NCBI GenBank assembly: GCA_963790045.1
Contig: CAWBMS010000007.1
Coordinates: forward strand, 248,001 to 312,000
Source: DATKMP01 sp963790045
Lineage (GTDB): Bacteria; Bacteroidota; Ignavibacteria; UBA10030
Length of the DNA stretch: 64,000 nt
Direction: 5' to 3'
A program made the position numbers and the translations under genes. The notes under the pieces are model-generated. The model had not been told where the DNA came from. It made no database searches and saw nothing but the letters and a program-made list of their open reading frames with translations. Each line of letters starts with the position of its first letter. The first letter of the stretch is position 1. Shown piece by piece: positions 55,703 through 64,000 of the stretch.

Positions 55703-57398
55703 TTAGTCATTTTCTGTGACCGGATTATATAATCGGAAAAATTTTTCTTCTGCTTCTACTGTACCGATAAGAATCAATTCATCGTTTTCCGACAAGAGTG
55801 TGTCGGAACGTGGATTCGTGATCATAGAACCATTTGCACCAATCCCGACAATGTTACATCCGCACGTACTGCGGAGAGAAGTATTCCCTACGTTTTTTCC
55901 CTCAAGTGCTTTCGGTATTTTTACACGGAACACATCCACGCCTTCTGCAAGCATAAGAATGTTTCCGCGCTTTGAAAGATGTAAAATATTATTTGCACCC
56001 AATGATGCATGAGAAACCACGAAATCGCATCCCGCAGCATGAAGAATATGCACGTTCCGATCCAGCGTTGCACGACTGATGATCTGCACATCGCCGCGTG
56101 TATGGCGCAAAAATGTGGTGAGATAAATATTGGTTGGATCGTCGTGAGAAGTCACTGCCACGGCAGGCGCGTGTGCTAATCCTGATTGTGCAACAACGGC
56201 AGGATCAGTAATATCTCCCGCAAGATAATGACTGTCATTGGGGATCAATGCAGGATTTTTTTCTACGATACGATATTCCAGATCGCGTTCAGCAACTGCA
56301 CGCGCAAGCGCTGTTCCGACACTGCCGCCGCCGATAATGAGTATTGGCGCGCTGTTAATATTGTAAATGCAAAAGAGTTCGTTATACAAATCGATCTGCT
56401 GTTGCGTACCAGTGATGACGAGAATACTTTTTTCCGTAAGCGTACGATGGCTTTCGGCTAACGCGAATATTCCATTCTCCCATATTCCTGCCACGGTGAC
56501 GCCAGCCATGTTCATCAGATCGGCTTGCGCTAAAGTTTTTCTGACAAGCGGCGTATGTGCAATGGCCGCTTCGGCAATCACCAATTCGTCAATTTGTCCG
56601 ATGACGTGCGCCATCGCATCGCCGGCAATAATTCTGCGCGTTAATGATTGCCCCATCATTTCATCAAGAGCCAACACGTGCGTACAACCGGCTTTTTCTA
56701 GAATTGGCACCGCTACCGCGCTCTGTACCTGCAGCAATAATCGGAATCGTCGAAGATGTTTGCCGTATAGTGTACGTCAATGATGTATTGACAACGTCCG
56801 ATGCGCTTGTTACAACGAAAGCAGCGCGCTCGATCCGAAGCTCCCGAAATGTTTTCGGATCGTCGAATTCTCCGGCAACAGTTTTGATGCCTTGATCTTT
56901 GAGATGCATTGCTTCCGTAATATCTGCGGTCAGCACAACATACGGATATCTATACCGGCGCAACCGCTCGATCAATGCATTAGTTAATGGACTGAACGTG
57001 ACCAAAATGACATGCCCGCTTGTTCCTTCCGGCAGTTCACGCGGAACACGTGCCGAGGATTGAAACAATTGAATAATGACAAACGGAATCATCACGAGCA
57101 AAAATAAAACGCCGCTACCGACAACAAGGATCGTGAAAAGTTTTCCTACATCGGATTCAAATGTAATATCACCTAACCCCAGGGTTGTCATGGTGGAAAA
57201 TGTCCAATACACTCCGGTGATGGCGCTGTATTCTCGATTTTCCCATTGCATCAAATAATGAAAGCAAATGGAATACAGAGTGAGAAGGATGAGGAAGGCA
57301 GCAATAAAACGGAGCAACAGCATGGCGTTACGCCTGCTCATAATACGTTGCAGCAGTTGCAGCAAATGATGGGGAAGATGTTTGAAACCAAAATGCAT
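55703..57398 (-). CDS. Two-helix K+ channel with TrkA (RCK) domains (one frameshift)
   Basis: Repaired length is about 564 residues. Two membrane helices (~16-40, ~75-100) flank a pore with selectivity filter TMTTLGLGDITF. A first RCK/TrkA-N domain follows (HVILVTFSPLTNALIERL), the frame break, then a TrkA-C-like part, a second TrkA-N (PILIIGGGSVGTALARAVAE) and a final TrkA-C domain (GNTSLRSTCGCNIVGIG). The break is one extra base beside GTAC 56725-56728: with it removed, IPIIAA joins VQSAVAVPILEKAG. This is the MthK/VIC-like layout for ligand-gated potassium flux across the inner membrane. ATG 57398 is used. Confidence 0.88.
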
Positions 57399-57505
57399 TT
57401 TCAATAAGAACAATCGTTAGAACCTTGTTCAATCTACAAGTTCTCTAAGAGAGATTCAATGTTCCAATAAAACTATTTTTATCCTCAATAATTTCCTGTA
57501 TAAAC

Positions 57506-57534
57506 AAAAGCCCCGGAGGTTATTCCTTCGGGGC
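57506..57534 (-). terminator. Terminator of the surface lipoprotein gene
   Basis: Minus-strand GCCCCGAAGG / CCTCCGGGGC (arms 57525-57534 and 57510-57519, one mismatch) with loop AATAA and TTTTG. Confidence 0.85.
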
Positions 57535-57561
57535 TTCGTATAATCTACACCATTAAAAATA

Positions 57562-59402
57562 TCAGAATGTATATTTATTCTTGCTCGTTGTTGTATCCAT
57601 TGCGTTTCCGTTTAAATCGGTAACGTTTTGACTGACCGTTAAGAATGTATGTAACGGTAACACCGCACTGCTGGCACCAACATTTAACAGTACTCGATAA
57701 CCTGATGTTGTGTAGCCAAGATACGAAGCTTGTGTTACAGTAAAGACAACGGGCGGAGTTACAGCCGTAGTATCTTTTAGTTGGTAATTTGCAGCTGATT
57801 CTGCCGTGCTTTGAACTAACGGTTCAGAAAAATAAATGTTTATCGTTTTATTCGCGGCAAGAGTTGAGACTGCAGAACTGATGACCGGCAAGACATTATC
57901 GTTGACTGTAATGATATTACTGGCAGATCCTTCTACAAGATCTTTACTAACACCCGTCACCTTGAATTGAACCGTGACAGCGCTGTATGGATTCGTGGCA
58001 CCATTAGGAAACACCAAGGATCCTGTTGAAACTGTATCCTGAATACTATAAACATTGGTGTGATAAAGTTCGTACGAACCGCCGTTAACGCTGCGATAAA
58101 CATTGTAACTGCGCGTATTCGCATCTGAAGTCCACTCTAATCCAACAACGCCACCATTGTAATCCAATGCGGTAAAGATGCCAGAGATGAAACGGCGCGT
58201 TATAACCGGTGCGCTGGGTACCGTTGAATTTCCTTCAATCGTAAAGTTGAGCGTTTCGAAATCACCGGTTAACGAAGAATTGTTCACAACGGCTACTTGA
58301 GAATTGTTTGTCAATTTTCCTAATGCCGTGGCTATATTGATGCTGTATTTTGCAGAACTAACAACACTCGTTGGGGTGATAGTAAATGCGGTGTAGGTTG
58401 AATTCCACGCTGCCGTGAACGTGGTTGCACCCGCATCTTTTTTTAAGCCGTTGTAGGTGAAAACAATATCGTCCAGGATCGTATTATATCCCAAACCAAG
58501 GTTTGTACGTGTATATGCTGTTTGTTTGATCGGTGCAGTAAAAGAATACACGATCGGAGTTCCAGAAGCAACATCCGCATTATTATAAGGAGTGATCTGA
58601 TAAACAAACGGTGCAACATTGTTCGCATTTGTCAGTTTAATAACCTCTGTTGCGATCGATGGATTAAGGGTATAGGATGTTCGGTTGCTGGCAAGAGCAT
58701 AGATCGCACTCAACGCACCGCGCAAAGTTCCATCACTGCTGAGAGCCGAGATATACACGTTAATTCCATTATCCACCTGCTTAAACGTGTATGTTCCATC
58801 AGCACCCGATGTCGTTTGTCCGATGATAACACCCGGAGTAATGGTTTCATCGTACAAATACACAAGCGCATTTGCGACGGGCTGAAAGTTTTGATCGACA
58901 ACAGTTCCCGAAATGGTTGTATTCAATTGTGCAACGTTCACAATGGTAGTTCCTACTAATCCATAGATCCCAGTAGTATCGTTCTTTACGGATGAGTACA
59001 AACAATGACCGTATCGTAGTAAAAATTTCGATACCGTTTTGTCGAATCGGATTGAGCTTTGTTATAATTAACAAGCGAAATGGACAAGGTGTACTGAGTA
59101 CGGGCAACGTATGGTTTATTATTATCGTCAACATTTTCGACAGGGACATTTGAAAAGGTAAATCCACCCGATGTATCTGAAGTAACAGAAGCCACACTTC
59201 CATTGTAAGCCAGCGAAATTATGGCTCCTTTAACCGGAACAGCAGTCCACGCATCTTTAATAACACCGGAAATTGTCCCCGTTGATACCACTGTTTGAGT
59301 CGAAGGGGAAAGAGGTGTAGAAGATTGTTTGACGCACCCGACAGCAATAAAAATCAAAAGTGCTGTTAATGCTTTTACGATTGTTGAAGAATGTGTAACC
59401 AT
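57562..59402 (-). CDS. Large surface lipoprotein with carboxypeptidase-regulatory and Ig/FN3-like domains (one frameshift)
   Basis: About 613 residues after repair. Lipobox LIFIAVGC (Cys ~23), Ser/Thr-rich spacer, a first CarboxypepD_reg-like domain (GTISGVIKDAWTAVPVKGAI), then after the break a second (ISGTVVDQNFQPVANALVYL), an SbsA Ig-like region (APFVYQITPYNNADVASGTP), an FN3-like domain (VGLEWTSDANTRSYNVYRSV) and a C-terminal Big_5-like domain. One base is missing next to GTAC 58996-58999. Probably an adhesin or glycan-binding lipoprotein on the outer membrane. ATG 59402 has GGAGG eight bases before it. The barrel gene upstream is on the same strand. Confidence 0.8.
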
Positions 59403-59449
59403 GGACATTACCTCCATTTGTAATAGTTTAGCAAGGGGTTGTTTATTTA

Positions 59450-60115
59450 TTAAATTTTAAATAACGGTATATTTAACATAACACCGTAGGTTGGACTTTT
59501 AAGTGTGAGATCGAGATCTGAACGTTCTGGAAAGAGCGTTGTTGCATAAGAGTATCCTGCCTCCAAAGACAATGAAACACCTCTCGGGAGCAAGAATTCT
59601 ATTCCGCACACACCATGCAGTTGTGCTAATTGCCCATTCACCGATGCAGTGCCAGACTCGACTGTATAAGTTCGCTCACTGTTAAGCCAAACATAGCCGG
59701 GCCCTCCGCCGATGAATCCTTCTACGCGCCCGATGGGGATGTGTATTAGATACGTGCCCCCGATATAATACATGCTCAGAAAATTCGCGCAACGATTTTC
59801 TCCCTGAGAACCTGACGGGCTCGTTCTATAAACACTTCCACCAACTTCCAATTGGATGCTCTGTTGCGGTACAGGTTTGAAACTTATACCCGCTATGATG
59901 GTATAATAATTTTTAAAATCATTTCCCCCGGGCAGAGAATAATTGTGTTCGATTGTTCGATAGACTTCATTTATCTCATCAAGATTGGGATTGAAATAAT
60001 ATCCCCCTATAATAAGCGAGATATTACTTCGCTGCTCTTGAGCTTGACACCTCTGTGATAAAAATAAAATGAGTAATAGGATTCCGCATTTTCCAACACA
60101 TGTTAATGTTTTCAT
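59450..60115 (-). CDS. Exported outer-membrane beta-barrel protein
   Basis: 221 residues: signal peptide (MKTLTCVGKCGILLLILFLS...CQA), then aromatic/glycine-rich amphipathic strands (IIGGYYFNPNLDEI; YIGGTYLIHIPIGRVEGFIG; SLSLEAGYSYATTLFPERSD), ending ...GVMLNIPLFKI, typical of small OmpA-like barrels. ATG 60115 has GAGGAG upstream. The gene precedes the surface lipoprotein by 47 bp, so they may form one envelope operon. Function unknown. Confidence 0.78.
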   Translation of the reverse strand: MKTLTCVGKCGILLLILFLSQRCQAQEQRSNISLIIGGYYFNPNLDEINEVYRTIEHNYSLPGGNDFKNYYTIIAGISFKPVPQQSIQLEVGGSVYRTSPSGSQGENRCANFLSMYYIGGTYLIHIPIGRVEGFIGGGPGYVWLNSERTYTVESGTASVNGQLAQLHGVCGIEFLLPRGVSLSLEAGYSYATTLFPERSDLDLTLKSPTYGVMLNIPLFKI

Positions 60116-60444
60116 GTTTCGTAGCTTCTCCTCAATCAATTGATGGCCCATACCAAATAATAACCGAATCTTTGAAGTATGTACAACATGACAGATAAAA
60201 TTCACACTTTGTAAAGATGCTATCCGCTTTGTATATCATTTGATAGCATGACATTACAAAAACATGCAACGTTCGTTAAAATATAAAAATGCAACTTCCT
60301 TTTTAAATTTGTATATGTTTTATCTTTCCAATATAATAGATTGTAATTATGCAAATCGCAAGTAGCTTATGATGCACATCACAAGTGTGTATTGGTATAA
60401 TTTTCGGTAAGTTAGCTCTACAATAAAATATACAGGAGGATGTC
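60116..60444. promoter_or_regulatory. 329-bp divergent promoter region
   Basis: Separates the barrel gene (minus) and the Gfo/Idh gene (plus). Very AT-rich. An 8-bp perfect inverted repeat ATGCTATC-N17-GATAGCAT (60217-60249) lies about 100 bp upstream of the barrel start and could bind a regulator. Nothing else recognised. Confidence 0.4.
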
Positions 60445-61431
60445 GTGGCACAAAAAATTCGTTACGGAATTATCGGGTTCGGAAATTTTGCAGAACGCAG
60501 AATTTTGCCTGCAATACAAGCATCGCCCAATGCAGAACTTGTTGCCATTCAAAAAAGATCGTTCACAGAAGCACAAACCAAAGCAAACCAATACAAAATC
60601 CCGCTTGCATTCGATTCAGCAGAAAAACTAGCGCAGCATCAGAATGTCGATGCTGTGTATGTTGCTTCTGCGGTATGCAATCATGCTGCGGATACCATTG
60701 CTGCCGCGCGCGCCGGAAAACATGTTCTGGTGGAAAAACCGATGGCAATGAATGCTGCCGAAGCTGAAACCATGATCAACGCATGCAGCGAGCACGGTGT
60801 AAAACTCATGGTCGCGCACATGATCCGCTTCTCGCCGTTGCTTGCATATATAAAGGAACTTATCAAATCCGGCATGATTGGACCAATAACATTTGCGCGG
60901 GCAGATTTCATGTTCAATGCGAGAACATCTCAACGTTCGTGGATGCACAAGAGAAAAGTTGCCGGCAGCGGTTGCGTGTTCAATATCGGTGTACACTGTT
61001 TAGATACACTGCGGTTTGTTTTGAATGAAGAAGTTGTTTCTGTAAAAAGCCAGCTTACACCTCTGCCGACCGGAGAAGCAACAGAGGAAACAGCCGTGCT
61101 CGCGTTACAATTTTCCCGCGGCATACCGGCAAGCATTTACTGTTCGTTCGAGGCTCCATATTATCGCAGCGTTCTCGAAATCGTGGGGCAAGATGGCGTG
61201 TTGACTGCAGAATCATTTTCGCGCAACAATATTATTGCATCATTGCATATCACGACAGGGAAAAATGGAATTGCCTCTCCCACACAAACAGAAAAAATTA
61301 ATGTTCCCGATCTCGTTGAACAAGAGATTACCTTTTTCTCTGAAAGCATTTTGAACAACACTGCATCTCCCATTCCCGGTGAAGAAGGATTGAAAAACCA
61401 GATCGTACTGGATAAAGCAATGATTGTCTAA
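60445..61431 (+). CDS. Gfo/Idh/MocA-family NAD(P)-dependent oxidoreductase
   Basis: 328 residues: N-terminal Rossmann fold (YGIIGFGNFAERRILPAIQA, ~6-25), the EKPMA motif (Lys in HVLVEKPMAMN, ~91-101) and a GFO_IDH_MocA C-terminal domain (GSGCVFNIGVHCLDTLRFVL) with His in VHCLD as probable proton relay. Usually oxidises sugars or cyclitols; the substrate is unknown. GTG start at 60445, supported by AGGAGG seven bases upstream. Convergent with pdxJ. Confidence 0.9.
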   Translation: MAQKIRYGIIGFGNFAERRILPAIQASPNAELVAIQKRSFTEAQTKANQYKIPLAFDSAEKLAQHQNVDAVYVASAVCNHAADTIAAARAGKHVLVEKPMAMNAAEAETMINACSEHGVKLMVAHMIRFSPLLAYIKELIKSGMIGPITFARADFMFNARTSQRSWMHKRKVAGSGCVFNIGVHCLDTLRFVLNEEVVSVKSQLTPLPTGEATEETAVLALQFSRGIPASIYCSFEAPYYRSVLEIVGQDGVLTAESFSRNNIIASLHITTGKNGIASPTQTEKINVPDLVEQEITFFSESILNNTASPIPGEEGLKNQIVLDKAMIV

Positions 61432-61484
61432 GGAGAAAATCTTTTTCGGAGAAACATCAAACACGATCCAATCAATGCTGTCGA

Positions 61485-62231
61485 TCAATGTATGGAAGTT
61501 GATCGCAGGGGCGAGGTTCCTTCCACCAATTGTTTCATCTCACGCACGGCGGCATCTAATCCTACAAACAACGAGCGAACGATGACTGCATATCCGATGC
61601 TGACTTCATCGATTTCTTTAATGGCGGCAATCGGCTGCATGTTTTCATATCCCAATCCGTGTCCGCTGTTGACGCCGAGTCCAAGAGATTTTCCGAGCTT
61701 TGCTGCATCATTGATGCGCTGCAATTCGCGTTGAAATTCTTTTTCCGTTTTTACTTCCGCATATTCGCCCGTGTGCAGTTCGATCATATCCGTTTCAATA
61801 TCGGCAGCCGCTTTGATCTGCGCCTCATCGGGAGCGATGAACAAACTGACGGGAATATGATGTTTGCGGAATTGTTTGATCACGCCGGCATAAAATTGTT
61901 TTTGCGCGACAACGTCGATGCCGCCTTCCGTCGTAAGTTCTTGCCGCCGTTCAGGGACCAGTGTGACGAGTTCCGGTTTTGTTTTGATAGCGATAGCAAT
62001 AATCTCTTCGGTTGCCGCCATTTCTAAATCGAGTTTTGTTGTTATCGACGCACGCAATCGCTGTACATCTTCGTCTTTGATGTGCCTGCGGTCTTCCCGC
62101 AAATGACTGACAATGCCTGCCGCGCCTGCCACTTCGCAAATACGCGCCGCGTGTACGGGGTCTGGTTCACTTCCGCCGCGAGCATTCCGGATCGTGGCTA
62201 TATGGTCGATATTGATCGAGAGTTTCATCAT
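61485..62231 (-). CDS. pdxJ: Pyridoxine 5'-phosphate synthase, PdxJ
   Basis: Last step of the DXP-dependent vitamin B6 route: condenses 3-amino-2-oxopropyl phosphate with deoxyxylulose phosphate. The 248 residues are clear: LSINIDHIATIRNARGG at the N-terminus (Asn, Asp, His and Arg of the active site), DPVHAARICE, HLREDRRHI, TLVPERRQELTTEGG and GVNSGHGLGYEN with the phosphate loop. Two ATGs in tandem; 62231 is taken. No frameshift. Convergent with the Gfo/Idh gene. Confidence 0.96.
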   Translation of the reverse strand: MMKLSINIDHIATIRNARGGSEPDPVHAARICEVAGAAGIVSHLREDRRHIKDEDVQRLRASITTKLDLEMAATEEIIAIAIKTKPELVTLVPERRQELTTEGGIDVVAQKQFYAGVIKQFRKHHIPVSLFIAPDEAQIKAAADIETDMIELHTGEYAEVKTEKEFQRELQRINDAAKLGKSLGLGVNSGHGLGYENMQPIAAIKEIDEVSIGYAVIVRSLFVGLDAAVREMKQLVEGTSPLRSTSIH

Positions 62232-62395
62232 CGTTTCCAGTATAAAGTTCTATCTCTAATATAATTATTTCGCGATAGAAGACAAACACGAATTTGTATT
62301 TCTCTCGAACCATTTCTATCTTCTTAGAAATGCAACTTTTCGTTTATCGTTACCGTAAAAGTGCATAACGTCATTGTACAATACTGAGGTCATCT

Positions 62396-64000
62396 ATGAA
62401 AACTATGATGAAATGGATTTTTACACTTCTGCTTTGCTTACCGCTTGGTGTGTTGAATGCACAGTCGCAACCGGATGAAAACAACGACAAGAGGTCGTTC
62501 GATGACAACAGTTTCGGCGACCGGCTTGGAAAAGAAATCGAGCAGGCCGTCGAGCATATTACGAGCCGTTGGGATGATCGCTCTGAAAAACATCAGCAGG
62601 CATCGTCCAGCGACACAGTGAACGAAACGCAACCACGATTAACACTTCCCGAAATAGAAGAGGCACCGGGAACACACGTGTATTCCGCAAGCACGGTGAT
62701 TAAAGATTCTGAAATTATCGATAATAATGTTGTCGTGAAGAACGGCGACCTGACCGTGTACGGATTGATTCATGGAAACGTTCTGGTAGTCGGCGGAGAT
62801 TTGCAAGTGAAGAGCCATGGAAAAATTACCGGCGACGTCCGCGTCATCGATGGCAACATTGTGAAAGAAGACGGTGCCGTGATCGAAGGATTTGAAGACA
62901 AAATCAGTTCCGACCAAAAGCCGTACCGCGAAACACAAACACACATTTCACATTCATCACGGTCGTTCAATGTTCCATGGGCATCCGAGCAAACAGATTT
63001 CAGCAGTTTCATCTTCCGCTATAATCGCGTGGAAAGTATTTTTCTGGGATTGGGGTCGGATAAAAAATATTATTGGAACGGCGAGCGCCCATGGAATGCA
63101 TACGGTTCTCTTGGCTGGGGATTCAAATCGCACACGTGGCGCGGCAATCTCGGATTATCGCGGCAGTTCGCTTTTACCGATGGCGATGCACAGTCGATTC
63201 TGGAATTTGGCGGAGAGGGATACACTTTGACCGACACGAAAGATGCATGGAAAATTTCTCGCATGGAAAATACGATTGCCGCCCTCGTGTTTCATGAAGA
63301 TTACCGCGATTACTTCGAGCGCAACGGCTACACCCTGCATGCGGCATATACACGCAGCAAAAAGATTTTAAAAGTGAACTTCAGATCGCATTCTTAGCAG
63401 ACCATTATGATTCTATGACGAACAAAGTCGATTGGGCAATCTTTGGCGGCGATAAACATTTCCGCAACAATCCGCTCATCGAACCGGGAAAAATGCGCAG
63501 CGTTCTCTTCAACGGCGGCTTGACAACAGTTTCCAAAACATCGAACGGCCCGGAAGGATGGACGCTCTTCGGTTCTGCCGAGATCGCACGAAAAGATTGG
63601 GGCGGCGATTACAACGATTTTGAATGCTATGTCATCGATGTGCGAAGATTGCAGCCGCTTGGCACGTATAACAACATCAATGTGCGATTACGCGCAGGCA
63701 CCTCCGGCGGCATGTTGCCGCTGCAAAAAACGTACGGTCTTGGCGGACTTGGAACACTTAATGCATATCCCGTCAATGAATTTTCCGGCAATCGCATGCT
63801 GCTGATGAATGCCGAGTTCGTGCTGAATGGAACTATTCTTGACAACATAGATTTCTGGCCGACGTGGATGTTCAAACATTTCAATTTTATTCTTTTTACC
63901 GATGCCGGATTTATCGACAATGTCGCATCAAGCGCATCCATCACGAACGGCTTCGATACGATGACGTGGAACGACTTCAAACATGATTTCGGTGTTGCCG
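62396..64000 (+). CDS. Exported bactofilin-like domain fused to an Omp85-like barrel (partial, one frameshift)
   Basis: Signal peptide (MKTMMKWIFTLLLCLPLGVL...NAQS), an acidic linker, and a short right-handed beta-helix-like region (~95-165; NNVVVKNGDLTVYGLIHGNV, VVGGDLQVKSHGKITGDVRV) resembling bactofilin/polymer-forming repeats. Long beta strands resembling a BamA/surface-antigen barrel follow (FSSFIFRYNRVESIFLGLGS...). The first frame ends at 63397. Adding one A to the run at 63359-63363 joins it to KDFKSELQIAFLADHYDSMT and on to the window edge (NIDFWPTWMF...LFTDAGFIDN). No GTAC is involved here. The product is cut by the window end at residue ~535. Confidence 0.75.

Noticed and set aside
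58522..58959. 145-codon plus-strand frame inside the surface lipoprotein gene
   Set aside because: Arg/Cys/Ser-rich antisense shadow of the lipoprotein coding frame.
838..59000. Genome-wide programmed ribosomal frameshifting as cause of the broken genes
   Set aside because: The breaks include insertions and deletions, have no shared slippery heptamer or stimulatory structure, and fall in unrelated housekeeping genes. The GTAC association fits a sequencing artefact better.
1..64000. tRNA, rRNA, CRISPR, IS elements
   Set aside because: I looked for T-loop GGTTCGAATCC-type strings, spaced direct repeats and transposase motifs in the gaps and saw none; a covariance-model scan would be needed to be certain.

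Overview
The window is about 42% GC and densely coded. It looks like a chromosomal piece from the Bacteroidota/Ignavibacteriota (Chlorobi-type) group. Evidence for this is a PorV/PorQ-family outer-membrane protein, a Bacteroidota-style LptE lipoprotein, an S46 peptidase, a one-chain pyruvate:ferredoxin oxidoreductase followed by a dihydroorotate-dehydrogenase-like gene, HpnE, purine-rich ribosome binding sites, and NtrC-type regulators with sigma-54-like promoters. The assignment to a class such as Ignavibacteria is inference; there is no rRNA or ribosomal protein gene to confirm it. No tRNA, rRNA, insertion sequence, CRISPR array or prophage was seen.

Layout. 1-13 kb: cell-wall recycling (murQ), Lon, DNA polymerase III tau/gamma (dnaX), a PorV-like protein, an acyltransferase-like membrane protein, pta, miaB, a SPOR protein and an orphan sigma-54 activator. 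13-17 kb: lptE, a membrane glycosyltransferase, a TPR protein and trmO. 17-25 kb (minus strand): hemN, a DksA-like protein, the DHOD-like gene, nifJ, a radical SAM protein and DUF2721. 25-36 kb: a five-PAS hybrid kinase, hpnE, a large UPF1-like helicase, an M23-like protein, DUF421 and a degenerate EEP-fold lipoprotein. 36-45 kb: the most unusual part, described below. 45-64 kb: rodZ, ligA, an outer-membrane protein, a STAS protein, xerD, an S46 peptidase, a papain-like peptidase with a small partner, an SDR, yjbQ, a K+ channel with TrkA domains, a surface lipoprotein, a Gfo/Idh oxidoreductase, pdxJ and an incomplete bactofilin-like/barrel protein.

The 36.4-42.3 kb cluster reads as one sigma-54 signalling and surface-fibre module on the minus strand. 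It holds two tandem paralogous pilin-like proteins (126 and 134 aa, N-terminus M-G-x-Q-Q-L-L-L), each with its own near-identical terminator. The first has a near-consensus -24/-12 promoter and the second a weaker one. Downstream lie a PAS histidine kinase and an NtrC-type regulator (PilS/PilR-like order). After these comes a third operon with a -24/-12 promoter, encoding a 74-aa stand-alone Fis-type HTH protein and a decayed membrane-anchored receiver protein. A CheY-like protein and a GAF/PAS hybrid kinase lie on the other side.

A second window-wide signal is that at least ten clear genes, including dnaX, are broken by single-base indels, fourteen such sites in all (fifteen counting the small Fis-type gene). 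Most of these sites lie within a few bases of a GTAC tetranucleotide. The simplest reading is systematic sequencing or base-calling error at a modified GTAC motif rather than gene decay. I therefore annotate these genes as single loci spanning the shift and give the restored lengths.
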